Of a DNA stretch of 64,000 bases, positions 1-8,736 are shown in pieces (position 1 is the first letter of the stretch; every line of letters starts with the position of its first letter). Source of the DNA: Sphingobium cloacae (GTDB lineage Bacteria; Pseudomonadota; Alphaproteobacteria; Sphingomonadales; Sphingomonadaceae). The DNA is taken from positions 1,951,501 to 2,015,500 of the forward strand of contig NZ_AP017655.1 of the NCBI RefSeq assembly GCF_002355855.1, given 5' to 3'. A program made the position numbers and the translations under genes. Below the pieces are notes generated by a model. That model made no database searches, was not told where the DNA came from, and saw only the letters and a list, made by a program, of their open reading frames with translations.

Positions 1-1002
1 CGATCCTTCGGCACGCGGATCAAGGGCAAGTCCGGCGATCATCTGGGCCTGTCCAACGTGTTGGGCCGCGCCTTCGCCCGGACGACCCAGTTTTTCATGG
101 TGATGGTGTCGGCGCGGCTGGTGGCCGGTTACGCCGACCCGCCCGCCGCGCTTTACAAGACGATCGTCTTCCTCTTCACCATCGCCGCCGTATTCCAGGC
201 CGCCATCTGGCTGCGCGAGGTCATTCTGGGCCTGATCGAACGCAAGGCTTCGGAAGACGGCCACGCCGATACGCTCAGCAATGCCATGGCGCTGATCCGG
301 GTGCTGGTCACGGTGACCCTGTTCGCCATCGCGAGCGTGGTCGTGCTTGACAATCTGGGCGTCAACGTAACCGGGCTGGTCGCGGGTCTCGGCATCGGCG
401 GCATCGCCATCGGCCTCGCCGCGCAGGGCATATTTTCCGATCTGTTCGCCGCGCTTTCCATCATCTTCGACAAGCCTTTCCGCCGGGGCGAGATCATCAC
501 CTATGACCAGACCACCGCCCGGGTGGATCGCATCGGCCTCAAAAGCACGCGGCTGCGCGCGGTGACGGGCGAGAAGAAGGTCATTTCCAACGCCAATCTG
601 CTCCAGAAGGAAATCACCAGCCTGCAAAGGCTGACGCAGCGGCGCGTCAGCTTCGCCATCGGCGTCATCTATCAAACGCCGGAGGAGAAGGCCGATGCGA
701 TTCCCGGCATGCTGAAGGAGATCGTCGAAAAGGAAGGCCATCTCTTCGTCAATGCCGGACTCGTCAGCTTTGGCGCGAGTTCGCTGGATTTCGAGCTGAA
801 TTTCGACGTGCCCGACCCGGACAGGCACGATTACTTCCAGTCGCGGCACAGGGTCGGCCTCGCCATCTGGAAGCGGTTCAATGCGGAGGGGATCGAGTTC
901 GCCTATCCCACCCAGACCAGCTTCACTGCCGCGCCGGACGGCACGGCCATCATGCCCTATCCCGACGTCCAGCCGGTAATGCGCGTCGACGACCGGACCT
1001 GA
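1..1002 (+). CDS. MscS-family mechanosensitive channel, 5' end outside window
   Basis: The frame is open from base 1, so the N-terminus lies upstream; the internal GTG at 58 is probably not the start. Visible are hydrophobic segments, then the Gly/Ala-rich pore helix (GLGIGGIAIGLAAQ) typical of MscS TM3, the beta-domain entry FDKPFRRGE, and an alpha/beta C-terminal cage. Family knowledge: these inner-membrane channels open under membrane tension and release osmolytes. The neighbours do not narrow the role. The family assignment is firm; the subtype is not determinable because the N-terminal part is missing. Confidence 0.9.
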   Translation, partial: RSFGTRIKGKSGDHLGLSNVLGRAFARTTQFFMVMVSARLVAGYADPPAALYKTIVFLFTIAAVFQAAIWLREVILGLIERKASEDGHADTLSNAMALIRVLVTVTLFAIASVVVLDNLGVNVTGLVAGLGIGGIAIGLAAQGIFSDLFAALSIIFDKPFRRGEIITYDQTTARVDRIGLKSTRLRAVTGEKKVISNANLLQKEITSLQRLTQRRVSFAIGVIYQTPEEKADAIPGMLKEIVEKEGHLFVNAGLVSFGASSLDFELNFDVPDPDRHDYFQSRHRVGLAIWKRFNAEGIEFAYPTQTSFTAAPDGTAIMPYPDVQPVMRVDDRT

Positions 1003-1113
1003 TCCCGCGGATTCGGCCTGCCGCGAACCGGACTCGCCCTGTCCCCAAGGCGTTGCGCGGAAACAGCGGCCAAATCTAGGGCTCTGCGCATGCATCAGAT
1101 GCGGGAGCCTGAA

Positions 1114-1512
1114 ATGAACTTCGCGAAAATCCTGACGGGCGCGGCGGCCCTCACCATCGCCGCCCTGACGCCTGCCGCCCATGCCGACGGGCTGGGCGCG
1201 GAAGTGAATTACGGGCGCGCGGACGGCCATTGGGGGGCGGAAATCGGCGCCGGCTATGCCATGGGTATCGGCGGTTTCACCCTGACGCCGGGGGCGGGCG
1301 TCTATCTGCGCAATGGCGACGAACGGCTCTATGGCCGGGTGGAGGCAGCCTATACGCTCCCCGCATCGGCCACCATCGGCATCGGCGCGCGCTTCAGCAG
1401 TGCCCATACCCGCCCCTATGCGACGCTGGCCATGCCGCTGCTTCCCAAGCTGAGGGTCAAGGGCAATGTCGGTCCCAAATATTATGCGGTCGGACTGACG
1501 CTGGGCTACTGA
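1114..1512 (+). CDS. Small secreted, outer-membrane beta-barrel-like protein
   Basis: 132 aa. The ATG at 1114 is preferred over 1090 because GGGAG sits about 10 bases upstream of it. A signal peptide (MNFAKILTGAAALTIAALTP) ends at AHA-DG. The mature part is Gly- and Tyr-rich with alternating hydrophobic residues and ends in GLTLGY, an aromatic C-terminus as in outer-membrane barrels. Length suggests a YfaZ-like or short porin-like barrel, but no specific family is certain. It converges with the epimerase gene, the two 3' ends overlapping by 7 bp. Confidence 0.65.
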   Translation: MNFAKILTGAAALTIAALTPAAHADGLGAEVNYGRADGHWGAEIGAGYAMGIGGFTLTPGAGVYLRNGDERLYGRVEAAYTLPASATIGIGARFSSAHTRPYATLAMPLLPKLRVKGNVGPKYYAVGLTLGY

Positions 1513-2483
1513 CCGGTCCCCCACAGCGTGCCGGGATGCAGCAGGCCATCCTTGACGGCAAGGCCCCCTTCCCGATCCTCCGCCAGCAGCAGCGCGCCGT
1601 CCAGGTCGACCCAATCCGCCCCCTGCGCCACCAGCGTGGCGGGCGCGATCCCGAGCGACGTGCCGAGCATGCAGCCCACCATGATCCGGAAACCGCGCGC
1701 GCGCGCTTCGGTGGCCAGCGCCAACGCTTCGGTCAGCCCGCCCGCCTTGTCCAGCTTGATGTTGACCGCGTCGAAATCGCCGAGCCGGTCGAGGTCGGCT
1801 CTGGTGTGACAGCTTTCGTCGGCGCAGAGCGGCAGGGGCGCATGGACGCCTGACAGCCGGCTTTCCTGCCCATGCAGCACGGGTTGCTCCACCAGCTCCA
1901 CGCCCAGTTCGGCCAAGGCCCGCGCTTCGACCGCGATGTCGAGCCTGTGCCAGCTTTCATTGGCGTCCACGATCAGGCGCGCGGAGGGGGCTCCGCTTCG
2001 GACGGCGGCGATCCGGGCGCGATCGCCCTCGCCGGTCAGCTTGCATTTGAGCAGGGAAAAACCCCGCGCGGCGGCGGCGCGGGCATCGGCCTCCATGCGA
2101 TCCGGATCGTTCAGGCTGATCGTGAAGGCGGTGACGAGCGGCGCGGGCGGGGCCAGCCCCGCCAGCTTCCACACCGGCGTGGCCGTCCGCTTCGCCTCCA
2201 GATCCCAGAGCGCGCAGTCCAGCGCATTGCGGGCCGCCCCGCGCGACATGGTTTCCAGCAACACATGCCGGTCGAGCGGCCCGTCATAGGCACGGAGGGC
2301 CGCCGCGCAGTTCTCTGCGCTCTCGCCTTCATAATAGATCGCCGTGCCTTCCCCGCGCCCGACCAGCCCATCCTCCTCGACGGTGCAGACGACCACATCC
2401 ACCACCGTCTTCGCTCCCCGGCTGATGATGAAGGCTCCCGCCACCGGCCAGCGTTCGACGGTTGCGGATGCGATGCGGATCAT
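1506..2483 (-). CDS. Dipeptide epimerase (L-Ala-D/L-Glu type), enolase superfamily
   Basis: 325 aa from the ATG at 2483 (MIRIASATVERW); the longer frame to 2597 adds an atypical leader. Enolase-superfamily signatures appear in order: the KxK motif (LLKCKLTG), metal ligands in LIVDANESW, ELVEQPV and CADES, and the second catalytic Lys in DAVNIKLDKAGG. This arrangement matches muconate-lactonizing/dipeptide-epimerase enzymes that epimerise L-Ala-D-Glu derived from murein recycling. Substrate specificity is inferred from general resemblance. No murein-recycling neighbours are visible. Confidence 0.8.
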   Translation of the reverse strand: MIRIASATVERWPVAGAFIISRGAKTVVDVVVCTVEEDGLVGRGEGTAIYYEGESAENCAAALRAYDGPLDRHVLLETMSRGAARNALDCALWDLEAKRTATPVWKLAGLAPPAPLVTAFTISLNDPDRMEADARAAAARGFSLLKCKLTGEGDRARIAAVRSGAPSARLIVDANESWHRLDIAVEARALAELGVELVEQPVLHGQESRLSGVHAPLPLCADESCHTRADLDRLGDFDAVNIKLDKAGGLTEALALATEARARGFRIMVGCMLGTSLGIAPATLVAQGADWVDLDGALLLAEDREGGLAVKDGLLHPGTLWGTGQ

Positions 2484-2657
2484 GGCGTATTCCTGCGTGA
2501 TGAGGGACAGCGCGAACGGCCGACCGCCTTCTTCATAGAAACATGCCCGCGCTTGTCCAATCCCATCGGGACGGCACCTCCACCTGTCCTCCTTCATGAA
2601 CGGATTTCCCTCCCGGACGCCATTGAGGGGGGCGGGCGGGACTGCTAAGCGCGCATC

Positions 2658-4445
2658 ATGGACGACAGAAAACGCTCATCCCCTCGCGCCAATGAGCGCC
2701 CGCCGCTCAGCAGCCTCGGGATGGTGTGGAGTTTTGCCCGCCGCTACCCCGCGCGCATTGCCGGCGCGATGCTGGCCCTGCTGGTTTCTTCCGCCGCGAC
2801 GCTGGCCATTCCGGCCGGCTTTCGGCTGGTGATAGACAGGGGCTTCATGGGCGGCGGCGATATCGGGCGCTGGTTCCAGTATCTTTTCCTGATCGTCACC
2901 GTTCTGGCCATCGCCACGGCGGTGCGATATTATTTCGTGGCCTGGCTGGGCGAACGGGTGGTCGCGGACATACGATCCGCCACCCAGGCCAATCTGCTGC
3001 GGCAGGCGCCCCGTTTCTTCGAGGAGAACCGACCTTCCGAGATCGCGTCGCGCATGACGTCGGATACCGCGATCATCGACCAGGTCGTCGGCTCCACCGT
3101 ATCGGTGGCGCTCCGCAATGTCGTCACGGGCATCGGCGGACTTGTCTATCTGTTCGCCCTGGCGCCCAAGCTCGCTGCCTTGCTGCTGCTGGGCATTCCG
3201 GTGATCGTCCTGGCCATGGTCAGCCTGGGCCGCCGGGTCCGCAAGCTGTCGCGAAGCAGCCAGGACAGGCTGGCCGATGTAGGCAGCATCACCTCCGAAG
3301 TGCTCGGCGCGATGAAGATCGTGCAGGCTTTCGGTCAGGAACAGCGTGAGGCGGCGCGGTTCGACAGCACTGTCGAGGCCGGCTTTTCGACCGCGCGCCG
3401 CCGCATCCTGCTGCGGGCGCTCATGACGGCGGTGGTGATCGCCCTCGTCTTCGGATCGATCACGGCCGTGATGTGGCAGGGCGCGGTCGATGTCGCCGCA
3501 GGCCGGCTCTCGGGCGGCAGCATCGCCGCGTTCGTGCTGACAGGCGGCCTGGTGGCGGGCGCTTTCGGTGCGCTGTCGGAAACCTGGGGCGATCTCCTGC
3601 GCGGCGCGGGCGCGGCCAGCCGTCTGCATGAACTGATGATCGCCGTGCCCCAGATTTCGCCACCGGCCCAGCCCAAGGCTCTTCCTCGCCTGCCCTCGGG
3701 CGCACGGCTGGAGTTCGACAAGGTGCATTTCCGCTATCCGACCCGGCCCGGTCAGGCTGCGCTCAACGGCGTCTCGCTGGACATCGCGCCCGGCCAGACC
3801 GTGGCCGTCGTCGGTCCCTCGGGCGCGGGCAAGTCGACCCTGATCCAGCTGGCGCTGCGCTTTTACGATCCGGACGCTGGCGAAATCCGCCTGAACGGCA
3901 TTCCCTTGCGGGAGCTCGATCCGGCGGACCTGCGCGGCATGATGGCGATGGTGCCGCAGGAAAGCATCATCTTTGCCGCCTCCGCCCGCGACAATCTGCG
4001 CTATGGCCGATGGGACGCCACGGACGAGGAAATCTGGGCGGCAGCGCGATCCGCCAATGCGGAATCCTTTTTGCGCGCCCTGCCTGAAGGATTGGACAGC
4101 CATCTGGGCGAAGGCGGTTCGCGCCTGTCGGGCGGCCAGCGCCAGCGCGTGTCGATTGCTCGCGCCCTTTTGCGCGATGCGCCGATTTTGCTGCTGGACG
4201 AGGCCACTTCCGCGCTGGATGCCGAATCGGAGGAATTGGTCAAGGACGCGCTCGAACGATTGATGCGGAACCGGACGACCATCGTCATAGCCCATCGGCT
4301 GGCGACGGTCCGCGCGGCGGATCGCATCGCGGTGCTGGATCAGGGCACGGTCGTCGAACAAGGCGATCATACCGCCCTGGTGGCCGAAGGAGGCCTTTAC
4401 GCCCGTCTGGCGCGTCTGCAATTCCAGGACGGCGTGGCGGCCTGA
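2658..4445 (+). CDS. ABC exporter, fused permease and ATPase (MsbA-like)
   Basis: 595 aa half-transporter. Residues about 30-320 form the six-helix ABC transmembrane domain. From about 350 comes the nucleotide-binding domain with Walker A (GPSGAGKST), the signature LSGGQRQR, Walker B (ILLLDEATSALD) and the H-loop (VIAHRLATV). Homodimers of this type flip lipids, drugs or peptides across the inner membrane using ATP. The substrate cannot be told from sequence; MsbA-like lipid export or multidrug export are the options. Monocistronic, followed 24 bp later by the convergent PilZ gene. Confidence 0.9.
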   Translation: MDDRKRSSPRANERPPLSSLGMVWSFARRYPARIAGAMLALLVSSAATLAIPAGFRLVIDRGFMGGGDIGRWFQYLFLIVTVLAIATAVRYYFVAWLGERVVADIRSATQANLLRQAPRFFEENRPSEIASRMTSDTAIIDQVVGSTVSVALRNVVTGIGGLVYLFALAPKLAALLLLGIPVIVLAMVSLGRRVRKLSRSSQDRLADVGSITSEVLGAMKIVQAFGQEQREAARFDSTVEAGFSTARRRILLRALMTAVVIALVFGSITAVMWQGAVDVAAGRLSGGSIAAFVLTGGLVAGAFGALSETWGDLLRGAGAASRLHELMIAVPQISPPAQPKALPRLPSGARLEFDKVHFRYPTRPGQAALNGVSLDIAPGQTVAVVGPSGAGKSTLIQLALRFYDPDAGEIRLNGIPLRELDPADLRGMMAMVPQESIIFAASARDNLRYGRWDATDEEIWAAARSANAESFLRALPEGLDSHLGEGGSRLSGGQRQRVSIARALLRDAPILLLDEATSALDAESEELVKDALERLMRNRTTIVIAHRLATVRAADRIAVLDQGTVVEQGDHTALVAEGGLYARLARLQFQDGVAA

Positions 4446-4469
4446 GCAACAGGCAGCATCCCCTGCCTA

Positions 4470-4817
4470 TCAATTCACAGGGCTGTGGCGCGCCTGCTTG
4501 ATGACATGATCGAGGATGGCGGGATGCAGCGGCTTGTCGAAAACGCATCCGGCTTCATGCGCCTGCGTCCACAGGACAACCGCGCGGCGTCCTTCGAAGC
4601 CCGGCAGGGCGACCCATAATTCCTTGCCGGGGCTCAGCTTTGCAAAGCTTTGGAGACGAAAGCCGGTCAGCGACAAGTTGGTGATCCGGCTGGTGAACCA
4701 GTTTTCGCCTGGCCGGCGAACCTTCACGGCGATGGACACGGATTGCCGCACCGCCCCGCGTTCCTTCCGATCCGGCCCTGCCGGCCGTTCGGCATCGATG
4801 GTCCGATATTTCATCAT
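4470..4817 (-). CDS. PilZ domain protein
   Basis: 115 aa single-domain protein. An N-terminal Arg-rich patch (RKERGAVRQ) is followed by VKVRRPG, ITNLSLTGFRLQS (the D/NxSxxG-like part of PilZ, here NLSLTG) and a beta-barrel region ending ELWVALPGFEGRRAVVLW. PilZ domains bind cyclic di-GMP and act as effectors on motility, polysaccharide or pilus functions. The first binding motif (RxxxR) is only partly recognisable, so c-di-GMP binding is plausible but not assured. No regulatory partner adjoins it. Confidence 0.8.
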   Translation of the reverse strand: MMKYRTIDAERPAGPDRKERGAVRQSVSIAVKVRRPGENWFTSRITNLSLTGFRLQSFAKLSPGKELWVALPGFEGRRAVVLWTQAHEAGCVFDKPLHPAILDHVIKQARHSPVN

Positions 4818-4888
4818 ACCACGCCTTGCTATGCGCCTTCATCGTAAGGAACAGGTTAACGTCCGTCCGCGCAAGCAAGCCCGGAACG

Positions 4889-4914
4889 AAAAAAGGGCCG
4901 CCGAAGCGGCCCTC
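4889..4914 (-). terminator. Rho-independent terminator after the Ton operon
   Basis: Stem GGGCCGC / GCGGCCC with loop CGAA, flanked on the plus strand by six A residues, which is a T run on the minus-strand transcript. It lies 70 bp beyond the last exbD stop and ends the leftward tonB-exbB-exbD-exbD transcript. Confidence 0.85.
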
Positions 4915-4983
4915 TCACAGGCGGGATCGATCTCCCGGCGCGTGGAGAAATGGACTTACCTCTTTCCCATCGCGCCGAACGGA

Positions 4984-5406
4984 TCAGAAGCTGCCATATT
5001 GCTCATTGCCGACGAAGCCCAGCTTCGTCACGCCGGCGCGCTTGATTTCCGCCAACACCTCATCGACCACGACATAGCGGGTCTGGGCATTGGGCTGGAA
5101 CTGAAGCTCCGGCTCGACGGGCAGACGCAGCGACTGTTGCAGATATTGACGCAACGTCAGCAGGTCGATCGGCGAGCCATTCCAGGTGATGACACCGCTG
5201 GGATCGATCGCGACCTTGTTCTTCACAGGGTCGATCACGCTATCGGTCGGCGGCGCGTTCTGCGGCAGGTCGATCTTGACCGCGTGGGTCTGGATCGGGA
5301 TGGTGATGATGAACATGATGAGGAGAACGAGCATGACGTCGATCAACGGCGTCGTGTTCATTTCCATCATCGGCTCGCCATCGTCTTTTCCGGCACTCAT
5401 AGCCAT
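4984..5406 (-). CDS. exbD: ExbD/TolR-family energy transducer (second copy)
   Basis: 140 aa: short cytoplasmic N-terminus, one membrane helix starting NTTPLIDVMLVLLIMFIITIP with the conserved Asp (LIDVMLVLL) that carries protons, then a periplasmic domain. It works with ExbB and TonB to couple the proton gradient to TonB-dependent receptors. It follows the first exbD by 21 bp. Two exbD genes in tandem may form heteromeric complexes; this copy lacks the Cys/Pro insert seen in the other. Confidence 0.92.
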   Translation of the reverse strand: MAMSAGKDDGEPMMEMNTTPLIDVMLVLLIMFIITIPIQTHAVKIDLPQNAPPTDSVIDPVKNKVAIDPSGVITWNGSPIDLLTLRQYLQQSLRLPVEPELQFQPNAQTRYVVVDEVLAEIKRAGVTKLGFVGNEQYGSF

Positions 5407-5427
5407 CGGGCGATACTCCTAGAACTT

Positions 5428-5916
5428 TTACAGCCGGTGCGTGGTCGTGCCCGGTTCGGGTTCGGAGATGAAACCGACCTTCGGGAAACCAGCGCGTTGC
5501 ATCGTATAGATCGTGCCACCGATGCAGCGGTACGGGACGTTGATGTCGCCGCGAATATGCACTTCGGGCAGATCTTCAGGGGTCAGGTTTTCGACACCGC
5601 CCGCCTTCTTGATATCCGCTTCCAGCTTCGCGACCGCACGATTGAGCAGTTCATCGGAGGAAACCCGGGTCAGGTTCCAATATACCGCACAACTGCCGTC
5701 CGAACCGGACGTGACTGACAGGGAAACATTTTCCGGCTTCGTCGTCGTCGGCTCGAACGCCACCTTGGGGAGCTGCAGCTGAACCGTCTGGACGACGACC
5801 GGGACCGCGATGAGGAAGATGATGAGCAACACCAGCATGACGTCGACGAGCGGCGTCGTGTTGATGTCGGACATCGGCGTGTCTTCACCGCCGTCGGAGC
5901 CAACACTCATTGCCAT
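5428..5916 (-). CDS. exbD: ExbD/TolR-family energy transducer (first copy)
   Basis: 162 aa from the ATG at 5916, chosen because AGGATA precedes it by about 9 bases; the longer GTG form at 5967 has no such support. One helix with the proton-carrying Asp (TTPLVDVMLVLLIIFLIAVP) is followed by a periplasmic domain that contains an insert with two Cys (GSCAVYW and PYRCIGG), absent from the second copy. Co-transcribed between exbB and the second exbD. Confidence 0.92.
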   Translation of the reverse strand: MAMSVGSDGGEDTPMSDINTTPLVDVMLVLLIIFLIAVPVVVQTVQLQLPKVAFEPTTTKPENVSLSVTSGSDGSCAVYWNLTRVSSDELLNRAVAKLEADIKKAGGVENLTPEDLPEVHIRGDINVPYRCIGGTIYTMQRAGFPKVGFISEPEPGTTTHRL

Positions 5917-6029
5917 TGATAATATCCTAACATGCGTCTCTATGGCGCCCCGCCGGGCGAGGCCCACGGCCGGACGGGAACCGGACGGTCGCAGCCGCCC
6001 GCCGGTTCCCGCACCGGCTTTTCAAGCGA

Positions 6030-6794
6030 TCAGGCCTTGGTCGGCGCAGCGGCCGGCTTGGCAGCCGAAGCCGCAGGAGCAGCCGCCACCGACGGACGGA
6101 CGGCGCCGTTCGAAACCAGATAGGCCAGCAGATCGACGGTGAAGCTGTTCAGCTGCTCTGCGATCGACTTGTTGCGGCGCTGCAGGAAGTTGTATGCCAG
6201 CACCGCGGGAACGGCCACGGCCAGACCCAGGGCGGTCATGATGAGCGCCTCACCGACCGGACCGGCGACCGCGTCGATCGACGCCTGACCGGCGGCGCCG
6301 ATCTTGATGAGCGCGCGGTAGATGCCGATAACCGTACCGAACAGACCGATGAACGGCGAAGTCGCGCCGACGGTCGCAAGGAAGGCCAGACCACCGCCAA
6401 GGCTGGAATTGATCTGCGCTTCCGACCGCGCGAGCGAGCCGTGCAGCCAGTCGTGCGCCTCGACCGGATCGGTCAGCTTGGTGTGTTCTTCCTGCGCCTT
6501 GATGCCGTCATCGACGATCTGCTTGTAGGCGGAGTTCTTCTCCAGCTTCGCCGCGCCTTCCTTCAGGCTGGGCGCGCGCCAGAAGGTCGCGCGGACCTTC
6601 TTGCCCTGGCTGATGACCTTTTGCTGTTCGATCAGCTTGGTAAACAGGATGTAGAAGGTGCCGACCGACATGGCGCAAAGGATGATGAAGACGGTCCAGG
6701 CGATGACGCCGCCCTGCTCGAGGGCTTCCATCAGGCCGTAGGGATTGGCCGCCTTTGGGGCAGCGGCCGCTGCGATAGACATCAACATGTTCAA
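6030..6794 (-). CDS. exbB: ExbB/TolQ/MotA proton channel protein
   Basis: 254 aa with an N-terminal helix (about 28-50) and a C-terminal pair (about 135-215) including GLAFLATVGATSPFIGLFGTVIGIYRAL, the MotA/ExbB signature. It forms the pentameric inner-membrane channel that houses the ExbD dimer and drives TonB. An Ala/Pro-rich tail (about 225-254) is non-conserved. Second gene of the operon, 68 bp after tonB. Confidence 0.93.
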   Translation of the reverse strand: MNMLMSIAAAAAPKAANPYGLMEALEQGGVIAWTVFIILCAMSVGTFYILFTKLIEQQKVISQGKKVRATFWRAPSLKEGAAKLEKNSAYKQIVDDGIKAQEEHTKLTDPVEAHDWLHGSLARSEAQINSSLGGGLAFLATVGATSPFIGLFGTVIGIYRALIKIGAAGQASIDAVAGPVGEALIMTALGLAVAVPAVLAYNFLQRRNKSIAEQLNSFTVDLLAYLVSNGAVRPSVAAAPAASAAKPAAAPTKA

Positions 6795-6862
6795 GACTTC
6801 CCTCTCAAATAGATCGTAAGAAAGGGAAGGCGGCGCAGGACGCCAGCCTCCCCGTCACTGGA

Positions 6863-7519
6863 TTATTCCGGCAGCCGCCACGTGATGCGGCCGGTATAGG
6901 TGTCGGCCATCGGCTGACCGTCGCTTCCCTTCGCCGGCTTGAAGCGCGCACGCTTCGGCAGCAGGCGGCAGGTCGCCTCGTCGAGATCGGGATGTCCGGT
7001 CGAAGAGGTGATCGTGCAGCTGGTCACACGGCCATCGCCATCGATTTCCAGTTTGAAACCGGCGGTGCCCGCCCGTTCCTCGCGCTGGGCGCGGCTGGGA
7101 TAGTCGGCATCGCTGAGCCAGCTGCCCGGCGACGATCTGGGCGACGCACGCGTGGCGGCGACAGGCGGCGCGGGCGGAGGCGGCGGTGGGGGAGCCGCGA
7201 CCGGAACCGGGTTGAAGATGGGAGGAGGCGTCCGCACGGTCTGAATCGGCGGCGCGGGGGCCGGCGTCTGCACGATCGGCGGGGGAGCGACGACCGGCGG
7301 CGGTTCGACCGGCTGCTCCGGCGGCGGCGGCGGCGGCTCCTCATCTGGTGGCGGCGGTTCCTCTTTCACGTCGATCACGTTCAGCTGTTCCGCCGCCTTT
7401 TTGACATATTTCATGCCAAGACCGGTGACGAAGGCATAGCCGAGAACAGCGTGAATCAGGGCGACGATAATGATCGAGATCGTGCGACTCGATCCTTGCG
7501 AGTGGTCAGCATAGGCCAT
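6863..7519 (-). CDS. tonB: TonB energy-transduction protein
   Basis: 218 aa: N-terminal signal-anchor (ISIIIVALIHAVLGYAFVTG), a long Pro/Glu-Pro spacer (about 55-135) that spans the periplasm, and the C-terminal TonB fold with YPSRAQREERAGTAGFKLEID and TGRITWRLPE. It contacts TonB boxes of outer-membrane receptors. First gene of the leftward Ton operon, so the promoter must lie in the divergent gap 7520-7768 shared with the next gene; no Fur box could be recognised there with confidence. Confidence 0.93.
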   Translation of the reverse strand: MAYADHSQGSSRTISIIIVALIHAVLGYAFVTGLGMKYVKKAAEQLNVIDVKEEPPPPDEEPPPPPPEQPVEPPPVVAPPPIVQTPAPAPPIQTVRTPPPIFNPVPVAAPPPPPPPAPPVAATRASPRSSPGSWLSDADYPSRAQREERAGTAGFKLEIDGDGRVTSCTITSSTGHPDLDEATCRLLPKRARFKPAKGSDGQPMADTYTGRITWRLPE

Positions 7520-7768
7520 TCGGCAACGACACTCCTTAACTCAGCTTAGTTGTTATTGTGCAAATCAGTCAAAACGACCCAGGACGTCCGGGGCCTCCCG
7601 GTCATCCTTGGCCCATATCCTTCTCATTTGCTACCCTTCAAATTCCTATCGCGGCATCTTCCGCCACGCAAACGTTTTATCGCTTTACCTGGTTGCGTTT
7701 ACAAACAATCCTAGCATAGCGCTATGGAATGGCTTGCGTGTGACAATGATGCAACGGGTTGGCAGCAT

Positions 7769-8656
7769 ATGACAAACTTGACAGAAAAATATACCGGCCA
7801 GTGGAAAAGACTTCTTTGGGCCTGCCTCATTTTTGCCCCGAATCCCCTGATTTGGGGAGGTCCCATTGCGTATGCGACCCCTCAATCCGGGCAGTCCTCC
7901 GCCCCCCTGGCGCTGTCCTATGCGGATATCGTGGATCTTGCCGATGCCGCGCCGGTCATCGTCCAGGTGCGCATCCGCAACAGCATCCCGCTCTCCGCCG
8001 AACGGGCGGGAAATGTGCCGCCGGGCCATCGCCGGGTCTATATCGAGGCCGATGTAACCGCCCTGATTCGTGGCGAGGGAGGCATCAGCCCGGCTGTCAC
8101 CTATCTGTATGACGCGCCAGCGGACGCCCGCGGAAAGATAGCCAAGCTGAAAAAGGCGCAGATGCTGCTGTTCGCGAAGCAGGGCTCGCGGCCGGGAGAA
8201 ATCCAGCTGGTGGCGCGGGACGCCCAGATTCCCGCCACTCCGGCTGAAATGGAGCGGGTGAAGGGCATCGTTTCCACGCTGGTGTCACCCGGCGCGCCGC
8301 CCCGCATCAAGGGACCGGGCGATGCCTTCCACGTGTCAGGCACCATTGCGGGCGAAGGGGAAACGCAGATATTCCTGCGGACGGAAAATGGAGAGCCAGT
8401 ATCCCTTTCCATCATCAGGCGGCCCGGTCAGGAACCGCGATGGGCCGTGGCGCTGGGCGAGATCGTCGATGAGGCCGCCCGCCCGCCCCAGCCGGGAAGC
8501 CTCCTCTGGTATCGGCTCGCCTGCGCCCTTCCCCCCGTCCTTCCGGCCCAGTCGGTCCGGACCTTGCCTCTGCCCGACGCGGAAGCGGCGCGCGCTGACT
8601 ATCAGCTGGTGATGCAGGCCCTTGGGCCATGCGAAAGAACGAGGCAGCTTCGTTAG
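7769..8656 (+). CDS. Hypothetical secreted protein
   Basis: About 295 aa from the ATG at 7769; an alternative ATG at 7724 adds 15 residues. A charged N-terminus (KYTGQWKR) precedes a hydrophobic stretch LLWACLIFAPN ending near AYA-TPQ, consistent with a signal peptide. The mature part is soluble, with alternating beta-like segments (VIVQVRIRN, RVYIEADVTALIRG, MLLFAKQG) and no Cys pair or catalytic motif I recognise. It is divergent from tonB. No function is proposed. Confidence 0.7.
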   Translation: MTNLTEKYTGQWKRLLWACLIFAPNPLIWGGPIAYATPQSGQSSAPLALSYADIVDLADAAPVIVQVRIRNSIPLSAERAGNVPPGHRRVYIEADVTALIRGEGGISPAVTYLYDAPADARGKIAKLKKAQMLLFAKQGSRPGEIQLVARDAQIPATPAEMERVKGIVSTLVSPGAPPRIKGPGDAFHVSGTIAGEGETQIFLRTENGEPVSLSIIRRPGQEPRWAVALGEIVDEAARPPQPGSLLWYRLACALPPVLPAQSVRTLPLPDAEAARADYQLVMQALGPCERTRQLR

Positions 8657-8736
8657 GGGGCCTGCTTTTCCTTGGACTATGGCGTTGGTGCCGCTATCAG
8701 CGCGGCCCTGACCTGCTGGAAGGATAAGGATAGGCC